Of a DNA stretch of 49,126 nucleotides, positions 17,144-26,800 are shown one piece after another. Location: assembly GCF_013349995.1 (NCBI RefSeq), contig NZ_JABVXF010000032.1, positions 1 to 49,126 on the forward strand, written 5' to 3'. A program made the translations under genes and the position numbers. Below the pieces are notes generated by a model. It did no database searches and was not told where the DNA came from. It saw only the letters and a list, made by a program, of their open reading frames with translations. Source of the stretch: Pseudoalteromonas sp. 0303. GTDB taxonomy: Bacteria > Pseudomonadota > Gammaproteobacteria > Enterobacterales > Alteromonadaceae. Within the stretch, counting starts at the first letter, position 1; every line of letters begins with the position of its first letter.

Positions 17144-18447
17144 TATACGTCCTGTTTACCTGTGAAATGTTTTTTAATAGTGCGCCAACAGTCTGTGTAG
17201 TTAGGCTGACGCTCTTTACCTTCAAGGGCATATTTAGTTGGTGAAATAACGTAACGCGATTCGAACATAAATGCCAAAGTGTTTTCGTAGCGTTGTGGTT
17301 CAAGCTCAGCATTTGATGCTTTTTCGAATACATCTGCTTCTGGACCATGTGGCGACATACAGTTATGTAAGCTAGAACCACCAGGTACAAAGCCATGCTC
17401 TTTGGCATCGTACACACCTTCGATTAAGCCCATAAACTCACTCATAATATTACGATGGTAATAAGGTGGGCGGAAAGTGTTCTCAGCCACCATCCAACGT
17501 GGAGGGAAGATAGCAAAATCGATATTAGCGACACCTTCTGTACCCGATGGTGATGTTAATACAGTAAAGATTGATGGATCTGGGTGATCGTAACTTACTG
17601 TATTCATAACATTGAATCGAGCAAGGTCATACTTGTAAGGTGCACTGTTACCCGTCCAAGCAACCACATCCAATGGCGAGTGGCCAATATCACAACGGAA
17701 CATATTGCCATTGAATTTAGCAACGAGTTCGAAATCACCTTCTACATCTTCGAAAGCCGCTACAGGGTAGTGGAAGTCACGGTCATTAGCATAACCATTT
17801 GCACCCACTGGGCCGCGCTCTGGTAAAATATAGGCATGGCCATAGTTTTCACAGATGTAGCCACGTGCTGTATCAGTAAGCAAATCGACAGCAAATTTAA
17901 TACCGCGAGGAATTACGGCAATTTCTCCAGCACGAACGGTGAGTTTTCCGCACTCGGTTCTAAGTAATAGCTCACCTTGTTGCGGCACAAATAACATTTC
18001 ACCATCAGCATTATAAAAGTAACGGTGTTGCATTGATTTATTAGCGACATAAATATGAATACCAATACCTGTTTGTGCATTGGCACTACCGTTGGCAGCC
18101 ATAGTGACTAAACCATCTATAAAATCAGTTGGCTGTGCTGGAATTTCAATTGGATCCCAACGTAGCATTGTCGGTGGTGTTGGCACTTCTGTGATAGGAG
18201 CTGTACGAATAAGGCCATTATCAATTGGCGTGTAATCACCTTGTATTACTGACGGGCGAATGCGGTAAAACCAAGTACGACGGTTATCAGCACGGGGCGC
18301 TGTAAATGCCGTTGTGCTGAACTGCTCAGCATATAAATCGTATTTAACTTTTTGCGGGCTGAATTGACCGATAGGTAATGCACCGGGTAATGCTTCGGTT
18401 TCAAATTCATTACCAAAGCCTGTCATATATTGTAATTCGTTATTCAT
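17143..18447 (-). CDS. hmgA: homogentisate 1,2-dioxygenase
   Basis: Opens the ring of homogentisate to maleylacetoacetate with non-heme Fe(II) and O2. The 434-residue protein has the typical N-terminus YMTGFGNEFETEALPGALP. The metal-site region has HRNIMSEFMGLIEG, supplying His and Glu, and HNCMSPHGPE, supplying the third ligand His. The ATG at 18447 is preferred for its GGAG Shine-Dalgarno and match to the family N-terminus; a frame extension to 18486 adds 13 unlikely residues. It is in an operon with maiA and divergent from a MarR regulator, with palindromes between. Confidence 0.95.
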   Translation of the reverse strand: MNNELQYMTGFGNEFETEALPGALPIGQFSPQKVKYDLYAEQFSTTAFTAPRADNRRTWFYRIRPSVIQGDYTPIDNGLIRTAPITEVPTPPTMLRWDPIEIPAQPTDFIDGLVTMAANGSANAQTGIGIHIYVANKSMQHRYFYNADGEMLFVPQQGELLLRTECGKLTVRAGEIAVIPRGIKFAVDLLTDTARGYICENYGHAYILPERGPVGANGYANDRDFHYPVAAFEDVEGDFELVAKFNGNMFRCDIGHSPLDVVAWTGNSAPYKYDLARFNVMNTVSYDHPDPSIFTVLTSPSGTEGVANIDFAIFPPRWMVAENTFRPPYYHRNIMSEFMGLIEGVYDAKEHGFVPGGSSLHNCMSPHGPEADVFEKASNAELEPQRYENTLAFMFESRYVISPTKYALEGKERQPNYTDCWRTIKKHFTGKQDV

Positions 18448-18494
18448 CACTAGACTCCTGAAAGGTTTTAGGTAAGATACTCTCATGTGAGACT

Positions 18495-18528
18495 AAATTC
18501 AAACTACACTGAATTTACTTGTGTAAAT
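18495..18528. promoter_or_regulatory. overlapping palindromes between hmgA and the MarR gene
   Basis: Two palindromes overlap in the 103-bp divergent region: AAATTCA (18495-18501) with TGAATTT (18510-18516), and ATTTAC (18513-18518) with GTAAAT (18523-18528). Their size suits MarR dimers, so they are candidate operators for the adjacent regulator. Confidence 0.5.
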
Positions 18529-18550
18529 ATTCTTTGACAGTAGTGCAGCC

Positions 18551-19006
18551 ATGACGACAGATAATCAAACAACGCTCGATTTAAAACAGTTCTTACCTTA
18601 TTCATTAACCAATATTGCAATGCAAATGAGTGAGCAGTTTAGTGAGCTATATCAACAGCAGTTCGATTTAACCGTGCCACAATGGCGTATAATTGCGAAT
18701 TTGGCCCAATATGGCGAGCGTACTGCCAAAGAATTATGTGATATGGCACAAATGGATAAATCAACGGTGTCTCGTGCAGTAAAGTCGCTATTGACCAGAA
18801 ACCTTATAATAGCCAAAGAAAACCCTGAGGATAAACGCGCAAATTTATTATCACTATCCGTTGAGGGGAACCGTTTGCATGAGCAAATTGTGCCATTAGC
18901 AAACGAGTGGCAAGCCGGTTTAGTGAGTGACTTAGATAGCCAAGAACTTAAACAATTTATGAACACTCTTAGTAAGCTTTCCAATCACTTAAATAAAAGT
19001 GTGTAA
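18551..19006 (+). CDS. MarR-family transcriptional regulator
   Basis: A 151-residue protein with a MarR winged helix: PQWRIIANLAQYGERTAKEL, then the recognition helix DKSTVSRAVKSLLTRNLI and the wing with EDKRANLL. It is divergent from hmgA, and the shared 103-bp region contains palindromes, so it probably controls homogentisate catabolism; this role is inferred from position alone. The likely ligand would be a pathway aromatic acid. Confidence 0.88.
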   Translation: MTTDNQTTLDLKQFLPYSLTNIAMQMSEQFSELYQQQFDLTVPQWRIIANLAQYGERTAKELCDMAQMDKSTVSRAVKSLLTRNLIIAKENPEDKRANLLSLSVEGNRLHEQIVPLANEWQAGLVSDLDSQELKQFMNTLSKLSNHLNKSV

Positions 19007-19031
19007 TTCTGTAATCAAGGCTTTATAGCAA

Positions 19032-19060
19032 TTGATTTAGACAATCGATACGTATATGAT
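19032..19060 (+). promoter_or_regulatory. sigma-70 promoter of the iron operon
   Basis: TTGATT (19032-19037) and TATGAT (19055-19060) with a 17-bp spacer. The -10 abuts and overlaps the Fur box. Confidence 0.55.
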
Positions 19061-19076
19061 AATGGCTATCATTTAC
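19058..19076. promoter_or_regulatory. Fur box
   Basis: GATAATGGCTATCATTTAC matches the 19-bp Fur consensus at 14 positions and keeps both GATAAT and ATCATT arms. It overlaps the -10 of the promoter, so iron-loaded Fur should repress the operon. Confidence 0.75.
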
Positions 19077-19100
19077 AATTAGAAACTTGGATGTCCCCCT

Positions 19101-19913
19101 ATGAAATTAGCGTTAAACACCGTTAAAACACTAGGTCTTAGCCTAGTATTAGCATCTACTTTTATTGCCCAACCTGTATTGGCAAATGGCCCAATTGGTG
19201 AGCACGTTAATCATCTAAAAGAAAATTTAAAAGATTACTCAGAAGACGTTGAGTGGATGATCGGTAAAGTTGACACCATGGTTACCGATTATGAAACAAA
19301 AGGCGCAAAAGCAGTTAAAAGCGATGATTTAATTGAATACTGGGAATCAGTAAAGTTTCACAGTGCGATTGAAACGAATTATGTACCGGTTTATGCATCA
19401 ATCTGGCAAGGCATTTATGGTATCAAAATGGCCATTGATGACAAAAAACCAGCAAGCGAAGTACGTGAGCACCAAAAGGCCTTAAATGCTGCCTTGTGGC
19501 AGGGTCTTGGAGCTGTTAAACTTGCTGCCGACTTCCAGCAAAAAGGCTTATTAAAAGCTGTAAAAGCAACTGCTTCTGAAACAATGACGCAAAGCGCTAC
19601 TATCGATGAGATCAAACATAAATTAGACCGTGTTGTTGCAAAATACGCAGAACGTTTAAGCGATGAAGCAACGCAAATTGTACACGATACTTACCTTCAC
19701 TTATTCGAAGGTGTTGAAGGTACACTTATCGAAAAAGATGCGAAGTTAGTAGAAGTTCTCGAAAAAGATTTTAACGTAACCCTGCCTAAAGCTATTTCTG
19801 ATAAAGGGTCTGTTGACCAAGTACGTGCAGTGGTTGTTGATATGCAAGAAAAACTAGATCGCGCTAAGGTGTTACTAGAAGAAGCCGAAAAAGCACGTAA
19901 GGATGTATTTTAG
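19101..19913 (+). CDS. helical periplasmic protein of the Fur-regulated iron operon (unrecognised family)
   Basis: A 270-residue protein with a Sec signal peptide (cleavage near PVLANG). The mature part is almost wholly predicted helix, with a tryptophan-rich core (DVEWMIG, EYWESVKFHSAIETNY, SIWQGIYG, AALWQGLGAVK) and a coiled, charged C-terminus. I do not recognise a named family; it has a general likeness to other helical periplasmic iron-uptake proteins, which is inference. It is first in an operon with FbpABC-like genes, its stop overlaps the next start by one base, and a Fur box covers the promoter. An accessory iron-binding or delivery role is likely. Confidence 0.8.
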   Translation: MKLALNTVKTLGLSLVLASTFIAQPVLANGPIGEHVNHLKENLKDYSEDVEWMIGKVDTMVTDYETKGAKAVKSDDLIEYWESVKFHSAIETNYVPVYASIWQGIYGIKMAIDDKKPASEVREHQKALNAALWQGLGAVKLAADFQQKGLLKAVKATASETMTQSATIDEIKHKLDRVVAKYAERLSDEATQIVHDTYLHLFEGVEGTLIEKDAKLVEVLEKDFNVTLPKAISDKGSVDQVRAVVVDMQEKLDRAKVLLEEAEKARKDVF

Positions 19914-20953
19914 TGAAGCGTAGGACCTTTATTCAAGGCCTGGCTGCGTTTGGGGTAGTGGGCGCAATGCCACTACCTCTTTCTCGTGCCTTTGCAGCCT
20001 CTGCTGCAAGCCCAATTTCAGTGAAAGACTTACCCGCCCTAGAGGGTGACTTAACCTTATATTTAGGCCGTGGTGAAGGTGGTTTGTACGAAAACGTACT
20101 GCAATCAATCCAAAAGAAAAACCCAAAACTTAATTTATCAATTCGTCGTGGCCCAACTGCTGCACTTGCCAACATGATTGTGGCTGAAGCGAAAGCGGGT
20201 GTTAAACGTGCTGATTTATTTTGGGCCGTTGACTCAGGCGCGATTGGCTTAGTCACAGACGCAGGTTTAGCTAAACCGCTACCAAGTGACTTAGAAGCGC
20301 AATTACAACCGCAGTTCCGCTATCCGGGCTGGGCACCAGTGACAGGTCGTATTCGTACATTACCTTACAACACTAAGCGTTTATCAAAAGATCAGATCCC
20401 AGATAGCATAATGGCCATTGCTGATAGCGATTTATCAATTGGTTGGGCACCTGCTTATGCTTCTTTCCAATCATTTGTCACGGCAATGCGTATTCTTGAA
20501 GGTGAAGATAAAACCGCTAAATGGCTTAAGAAAGTTCAAAAACGTTCGAAAACCTATGCCGGCGAGCTTGGTGTAGTGATGGCCGTTGAACGTGGTGAAG
20601 TGGATATTGGTTTTGCAAACCACTATTACACGTTACGTCTTAAATCAGGTAAACCAGATGCAAACCTTGATCTTGCTTTCACCAATCAAGATGCCGGTTG
20701 CTTAGTTAATGCATCAGGTGTGTTATCGCTGACAGACAACCCGAATGCAATGAACTTTATGCGCTACTTACTAAGTTCTGAAGTACAAAGCTACTTAGCA
20801 CGTGAAGCCTACGAAATTCCATTGATCCAAGGTATTGACCAGCCAGCTGGATTACCAGCCTTAACGGATGTGTCACCGCCGAAAATCGATTTAACTCAAT
20901 TGGCAGATTTAAGGCCAACACTCGACCTTATGCGCAGCAGCGGTGTTTTATAA
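19913..20953 (+). CDS. fbpA: ferric iron ABC transporter, periplasmic binding protein (FbpA-like, Tat signal)
   Basis: The 346-residue binding protein should capture Fe(III) in the periplasm for the permease and ATPase downstream. The N-terminus has a twin-arginine signal (RRTFIQG followed by a hydrophobic stretch and a cut near AFAASA), so it may be exported folded. The mature part has the extracellular binding-protein family 1 layout, with LTLYLGRGEGG at the start and ANHYYTLRLK, where adjacent tyrosines resemble the Fbp iron ligands. The start is a GTG overlapping the preceding TAG by one base. Metal specificity is inferred from the Fur box and the family. Confidence 0.8.
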   Translation: MKRRTFIQGLAAFGVVGAMPLPLSRAFAASAASPISVKDLPALEGDLTLYLGRGEGGLYENVLQSIQKKNPKLNLSIRRGPTAALANMIVAEAKAGVKRADLFWAVDSGAIGLVTDAGLAKPLPSDLEAQLQPQFRYPGWAPVTGRIRTLPYNTKRLSKDQIPDSIMAIADSDLSIGWAPAYASFQSFVTAMRILEGEDKTAKWLKKVQKRSKTYAGELGVVMAVERGEVDIGFANHYYTLRLKSGKPDANLDLAFTNQDAGCLVNASGVLSLTDNPNAMNFMRYLLSSEVQSYLAREAYEIPLIQGIDQPAGLPALTDVSPPKIDLTQLADLRPTLDLMRSSGVL

Positions 20954-22452
20954 TGCGCATACCTGCTTCTTATCCCATGGCGCTGCTTGCAGCACTTTTG
21001 GCGTTAGTGCCAGTTTATATTCTGATCACTTTAGCTAGTGATGCGACGGCTGTTTTTGATAGTCACAATTTAAAAATTCTTGGTAACACTTTATCACTTA
21101 TGGTGTTAACTGTTTTAGGCTCTATTTTAATTGGCGTGCCTCTGGCGTTTATTAGTGCCTATGTTCAACTTCCTTTTAAAAAGCTTTGGCTTGTTTTGTT
21201 TGCATCTCCACTTGCTATTCCAAGTTATATTGGCGCGTTTACTTTATATGCAGCTTTTGGCCCCGGTGGTGAAATTAATCAACTGTTAGGCTTTGAAACC
21301 CCGCCTATGTATGGCTTAACGGGGGCCGCTATTGTAATGACGCTGTACACGTTTCCATTTGTAATGCTTACAACGCGTTCGTCTTTACTTAGTCTAGATG
21401 CCAGCATGGTAAACGCGGCTCGCACTTTAGGTATGTCGATGCCGATGAGTGTGTTTAAAGTCATATTACCGCGTGTAATAAACGGTATTGCGGCGGGCTC
21501 ATTACTGGTTGCACTTTATACTCTATCCGATTTTGGTACACCGGCGATGATGCGCTTAGATACCTTTACTCGCGTGATCTATGTTGAATATAACGCCTTT
21601 GGTCTAAGCCGAGCAGCGATGTTATCGCTACAATTAATGGTGATAGTAGGCTTTTTACTGTTCATCGAATCACAAATTAAAACTGCTTCTGAGCGCCACG
21701 GTAGACCGCTAATGTTATTTCCATCAAACGGGCAAAAGTTAGCCATGCTAGTGACTTTTCTACCGGTTTTATTACTTGCTATTTGTTTACCGTTAGCCAT
21801 TTTTACCCTTTGGCTTGCCCGGGATGGTGTTGCTGATTTTGATTTCAGCATTGCGTGGAATTCTGCTTATGCATCTGGTATTGCGGCTATTGTTGCTGTT
21901 GTCGTTGCTGTGCCTGTAGCGCATGCTGCTTTAAGCGGTAAAGTAGGGCGCATTATGGAACGAGTCACTTATTTCGGATTTGGTATTCCGGGTATCGTAA
22001 TGGGGACGGCGCTTGTTTATGGTAGCTTGCAATTACCTCTTTTATACCAAACTCTGGCATTATTAGTGATAGCCTACGTGCTACGCTTTTTACCGCTGGC
22101 AGTTGGCTCTGTGCGTACCAGTACAGAACACTTAGACTCGAGTTTAATCAAATCGGCACGTGTATTAGGTGCCAGCCCTCGTGAAGCATTTATGCGTATT
22201 ACCTTGCCTTTAACACTACGCGGTATCATTGCTGGTGCAGCCTTGGTATTTTTAGAATCAATGCGAGAGCTTGAAGCGACCTTGTTACTTGGCCCAACAG
22301 GGTTTGAAACCCTATCAACTTATTTATGGCGAGTTTATGAAGCAGGTTATTTCGGTCGCGCAGCCATTCCTGGCCTATTGTTGGTAGTGATATCAGCATG
22401 TGGCTTAGCTATAATGCTCTCAGGTGAAAAGCGCAGTCAATTAGAACATTAA
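20953..22452 (+). CDS. fbpB: ferric iron ABC transporter permease (FbpB-like)
   Basis: A 499-residue inner-membrane permease made of two fused binding-protein-dependent transport domains, as is normal for FbpB. Each half has an EAA-type loop that contacts the ATPase: AARTLGMSMPMSVFKVILP (about 157-175) and SARVLGASPREAFMRITLP (about 400-420). About twelve TM helices are apparent. The start overlaps the fbpA-like stop (TAATG). Confidence 0.88.
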   Translation: MRIPASYPMALLAALLALVPVYILITLASDATAVFDSHNLKILGNTLSLMVLTVLGSILIGVPLAFISAYVQLPFKKLWLVLFASPLAIPSYIGAFTLYAAFGPGGEINQLLGFETPPMYGLTGAAIVMTLYTFPFVMLTTRSSLLSLDASMVNAARTLGMSMPMSVFKVILPRVINGIAAGSLLVALYTLSDFGTPAMMRLDTFTRVIYVEYNAFGLSRAAMLSLQLMVIVGFLLFIESQIKTASERHGRPLMLFPSNGQKLAMLVTFLPVLLLAICLPLAIFTLWLARDGVADFDFSIAWNSAYASGIAAIVAVVVAVPVAHAALSGKVGRIMERVTYFGFGIPGIVMGTALVYGSLQLPLLYQTLALLVIAYVLRFLPLAVGSVRTSTEHLDSSLIKSARVLGASPREAFMRITLPLTLRGIIAGAALVFLESMRELEATLLLGPTGFETLSTYLWRVYEAGYFGRAAIPGLLLVVISACGLAIMLSGEKRSQLEH

Positions 22453-22463
22453 GGATCAGTTTA

Positions 22464-23474
22464 ATGCTATCAGTTAGTAAGCTGTCTATCGATTATGGTA
22501 GCAATCGTGTGGTAAGTGAACTTAACTTATCACTTGGGGAAAGTGAGATCCTCATGCTAGTTGGTCCAACTGGCTGTGGTAAAAGTACAATTTTACAAGC
22601 GTTAGCTGGGCTTATTCCTATCAGCGAAGGCGAAATTAATTTAGGCTCATGGCGTGCAACACCCAAGTTAAAAGTACCACCAGAAAAGCGTAAAGTGGGT
22701 ATGGTATTTCAAGACTTTGCGTTATTCCCGCATTTAACAGTGCAGCAAAATATTTGCTTTAGATTAACAGATACCTCAAAAGCAGATCACTGGATTAAGT
22801 TACTGGGTCTTGAAGCATTTCGTGATAAAAAGCCCGCTACCTTATCAGGTGGTCAAAAGCAGCGTGTAGCTCTTGCCCGTACACTCGCTCACGAACCTGA
22901 CTTCGTATTACTTGACGAGCCGTTATCCAACCTAGATGCCGCTTTAAAAGACACCCTTCGTTGGGATATACGCAATGCATTAAAAGATGCGGGTGTACCT
23001 GCAATTTGGGTAACCCATGACCAAGAAGAAGCCTTATCTGTCGGTGACCGAGTTGGTGTACTTAAAGAAGGCATTATTCAGCAAATCGATACTCCTGAAC
23101 GCTGTTTTAACTTACCAAGCAATCGCTTTGTAGCTCGCTTCTTAGGTGAAGCAAGTTTCATTGCCGGTAATTGTGAAGGTGATATTGCCACAACTGATTT
23201 AGGTAATGCACCAGCGATTAGGGTTGATCATGATACTGCGAAGGTTGATGTATTACTTCGCCCTGATGATATTCACCTTATTCAAAATGCAGCTACTAGC
23301 AACGGTAAAGTGACATGGGTACGTTACGAAGGTGGCAGCCGCTTATGCGCTGTAAAATTAGCGTGTGATACTGTAGTGACAAGCCGAGTAAGCCATGAAG
23401 TGATGGTACGCCCAGGTGATGCAGTGCATGTTTCTATCAATACAACACACCCACTTGCGGTTTACGCAGCTTAA
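22464..23474 (+). CDS. fbpC: ferric iron ABC transporter ATP-binding protein (FbpC-like)
   Basis: The 336-residue ATPase powers uptake. Walker A is GPTGCGKST (about 34-42), the Q-loop is in MVFQDFALFPH, the signature is LSGGQKQRVALAR (about 130-142), Walker B is FVLLDEPLSNLD and the switch His is in WVTHDQEEA. A C-terminal TOBE-type regulatory domain follows from about residue 230. It is the last gene of the Fur-box operon, followed by a terminator. Confidence 0.9.
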   Translation: MLSVSKLSIDYGSNRVVSELNLSLGESEILMLVGPTGCGKSTILQALAGLIPISEGEINLGSWRATPKLKVPPEKRKVGMVFQDFALFPHLTVQQNICFRLTDTSKADHWIKLLGLEAFRDKKPATLSGGQKQRVALARTLAHEPDFVLLDEPLSNLDAALKDTLRWDIRNALKDAGVPAIWVTHDQEEALSVGDRVGVLKEGIIQQIDTPERCFNLPSNRFVARFLGEASFIAGNCEGDIATTDLGNAPAIRVDHDTAKVDVLLRPDDIHLIQNAATSNGKVTWVRYEGGSRLCAVKLACDTVVTSRVSHEVMVRPGDAVHVSINTTHPLAVYAA

Positions 23475-23487
23475 ATAAAAATATCTG

Positions 23488-23514
23488 TGCAGGTCTTACT
23501 GGCCTGCATTTTTT
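23488..23514 (+). terminator. rho-independent terminator of the iron operon
   Basis: TGCAGGTC paired with GGCCTGCA (one G-U pair) around TTACT, followed by six T, 14 bp after the fbpC-like stop. Confidence 0.85.
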
Positions 23515-23521
23515 AGAAAGC

Positions 23522-23800
23522 TTTCGGCCCTCAGACGCGATGTAAAATATGTTACCTAGTAACTTGCTTCCTTTCCTCTTAAAGCTCGTAACTACTATTT
23601 TTCCCGGCTAAAGCCAGTCCTACGAAAGAATTTTTCAGGTTTTAGGATTTAGGCACTAGTTTCAGATACAAGGACGCGATGTAAAATCGCGGCTATTAGT
23701 AACTTGCTAACTTTACTCTTGAAGCTTTACTCTTGCTAACTTTCCCTTAGTAGCTTTACTCTCTTAACTAGTAACTCGCTAACTATCTCCAAAACGTATA
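23522..23800. repeat. degenerate intergenic repeat region
   Basis: No gene is supported here. The 15-mer GACGCGATGTAAAAT occurs near 23534 and 23673. Variants of TAGTAACTTGCTAACTTT and GCTTTACTCTT recur three or more times, and the second 15-mer copy forms a small CGCGATG...ATCGCGG hairpin. The copies are imperfect and unevenly spaced, so this looks like eroded dispersed or tandem repeats of the kind seen between genes in this group. Confidence 0.6.
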
Positions 23801-23827
23801 AAGCCCGCCAGTAGGGGCGGGCTTTTG
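23801..23827. terminator. terminator after the TonB receptor gene
   Basis: AAGCCCGCC with GGCGGGCTT around AGTAGG, with T-rich flanks on both strands. It mainly serves the minus-strand receptor gene ending at 23852. Confidence 0.85.
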
Positions 23828-23851
23828 CTTTATAACAAGGTTAACTCGTTA

Positions 23852-26800
23852 TTAGAATGTGTAACGAACACCTACACGCATTTCCCAAACTGATGCACCG
23901 CTTTGAGTTGCAGTTTTACCATTGTTAGGGCTGAAGTCAGAGTATACGTAACGACCTTGGTCATCGATTGATGTTTTGATCATACGGTTACCAACGAAGT
24001 TACCTTTCTTAAGTACACCCCAGTCATCGTTTAACATGTTTGTTAAGTTATCGATAACGAAGAATACTTCACCTTTGTGACCAGGCATGAAACCAGGTAA
24101 CTCTTGAGTCATCTTAAAGTTAACTTTAGTGAACCAATCAGCATTTTGGCTGTTACGACCAACGATTTCACCGCGTTCAAGGCCTTGAGCAGAAATCCAC
24201 TCGTTAAACTCAGTTACTTCTTCAGGAGTCATGTCGTAAACAACGTTAGGGTCATTTACCTCAGGGATATACATTAGCTGACGGCTACGGTTTGAGTTGC
24301 TATCACCCCAAACACCATCGCTACCGTTATATGTATAGCTGTAAGGAAGACCTTTGAATGTTTCGCTGAATAGGTTGAAACGTGTGTTGTAACCATCAAA
24401 CAACTCAGTTGTGTAACCTAATGTCATAGTAAAGCGATGCGGGATCTCGTAATCAGATGTGCGTGCACCCGGGTTAGTTGGATCGTATGTCGCCATGTTA
24501 CCGTAGTTAGAGCTCGCTACAGAGCTAGTCATTGGGTTAACATCTGTTGAATCTGTGTAAGCGTAAGCTAGTTGTACGCTAATACCGTTATCAAAACGCT
24601 TACTCATTGCAGCAGAAATGATGTGAGATTCACCACTGTCGCCACTCACATTAGTAAGTAATAAGTCACCGCGACGACCTTCTTTAGACTCAAGAATTGG
24701 ACGACCATCAAACGTTGTGTTGCCAGAATCTTGCAACGCGATGTCTTGGATAATTGCAGCATCTTTACGTTTAGTGAATAAATAATCTAGTGAGAATACA
24801 TACTCATCTTCAGTTGTGTATGTTGCACCTACTGAGTATTTCCACTCTGAAGGCATATCGAAGTCAGGGTCAACAGCATTTACTGATGAATCGCCTGCAC
24901 CGATAGTTGTATTAGCAACTTCATCAAACATATCTTGTGGCACTTCGTAACCTGGTGTACCACCATTCACTGTCGGTGTATTGAATAAATCAACATCTTC
25001 ACGATAAGTACCAATGTTTGTGATACCGTCGTTCGAGTAAGAGTTAGATAACCAAACATTCGGATTACCACCAGAGAATAGGCCAACACCTGCACGTACT
25101 TCTAATGCATCAGTTGCATACCATTCAAAACCAACACGTGGTTGAATTAAATCGATACCGTCGAATGTTGATTGGTTGCTGAAACCGTAGCGGTTAGTGA
25201 AGTTTTCATTGTAGTTAGGATTGTCGTCACTTGTGTATTTGTCGTAACGAAGACCAAACGTTAATGTTGCATCCAAATCTGTAAAGCTGTACTCATCTTG
25301 AACATAGAAAGTGTGTTGAGCATATGAGAAGCTTGCAGCAGCATCAGTTGGATCGTTAGTACCAGCAGCATTGTTATAGTAAATACGTGCAGCTTGACCA
25401 GCTTCAAAATCATCTACAGAATCAAAACGCCACTCACCTTGAGTGTGCTGTACGAATTGGTTAAATACGTCTAGCTTTTCGTACTCATAACCACCTGTTA
25501 TCGTGTGTTGATCAAGGTAGTATGTACCTGCAAGTTTTACAGTCGTTGTTTCATAGTCTAGGTCATTTGATTGACGCGAGTCATCTGGACCGATATAGAT
25601 AGTACCACCGCCTGCAGCATCAATTTGCATTTCACCAAAGCCGCTCGCTGCATCTAAAGATTGTACTGTTGCATCTAGCTCAGATTTACCAATACGAACT
25701 TCAGTTGAGAAGCTATCTGACCAATCTGAGTAAAGTGAACCGATGATTGATGTAAACTCAGCACCTTGCTTGAAGAAGTGATTATCTAAAGCTACTGTAT
25801 CGCTGTATGCATCTGATTGAGATAGCGTGAAAGCGTCATTGTAGTTATAGATTAAGTTTGCACGGTGATCGTCATTAATGTTCCAATCAAGTTTAACTAA
25901 GATTTTTTCATCTTCAACTGGTGCGCTTGATGGCATGCCACCTGCGTCATAACCGTAAACGTCTTGTGCGATTTGTTGTACACGAGCAACGTCTGCAGCT
26001 GAAACACTACCTGTATTTAAACCGCCGTACTCGTACTGTTTAACACCTTCAACTTTCTCATAAGATGTGAATAAGAAAAGGTTATCTTTGATTAGTGGTA
26101 AACCAACGTTGAAGCCGTAACGTTTTTCAGTGTAATCACCGTTATCGTAGTCTTCGCCTTCGATTTTGTCGCCTTTCATTGAATCATTTGTGTAATCGAA
26201 GAAAACACCACCGTGTACTTCGTTACCACCAGATTTAGTAACTGCGTTGATGTTACATGATGTGAAACCACCGTATTGAACATCAAAAGGTGCTAGCTCA
26301 ACTGCAACTTGCTCGATTGAATCAAAAGAGAAAGGAGCGCCAATAGTAGGGTAACCGTTTGAGCTCAAACCGAAGTTATCGTTCATACGAACGCCGTCTA
26401 GCGTTAAGCTGTTGAAACGTGGGTTACCACCACCACAGTTGATTGAACCGCGGCTATCATCGATTGTTACACGTGGGTCGATACGAATGATATCTTTTAA
26501 GTCACGGTTGATAGCTGGTTGGTTTTCTAAATCTTCAAGTGTGAACGTTGCAGCTGGGCCTGTACCACCAGACATACGGCTGATTGGACGACCAGTAACT
26601 ACGATTTGTTCTACATCAGATTGTCTCTCTAACGTAACATTAACTGGGTAGTCAGCACCCACTTGTAGGTTGATGTTGTTGAATGTTTGATCTGCGAATA
26701 CGTCAGAATCTACAACAACGCGGTAAGGACCACCTACACGTAGGCCTTTTGCTGTGAAGTAACCCGCATCGTTCGTTTCAGTTTCTTTAGTTGAACCTGA

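Noticed and set aside
23522..23800. CRISPR-like array
   Set aside because: Repeats differ in length, sequence and spacing and there are no cas genes; this is degenerate repeat DNA.
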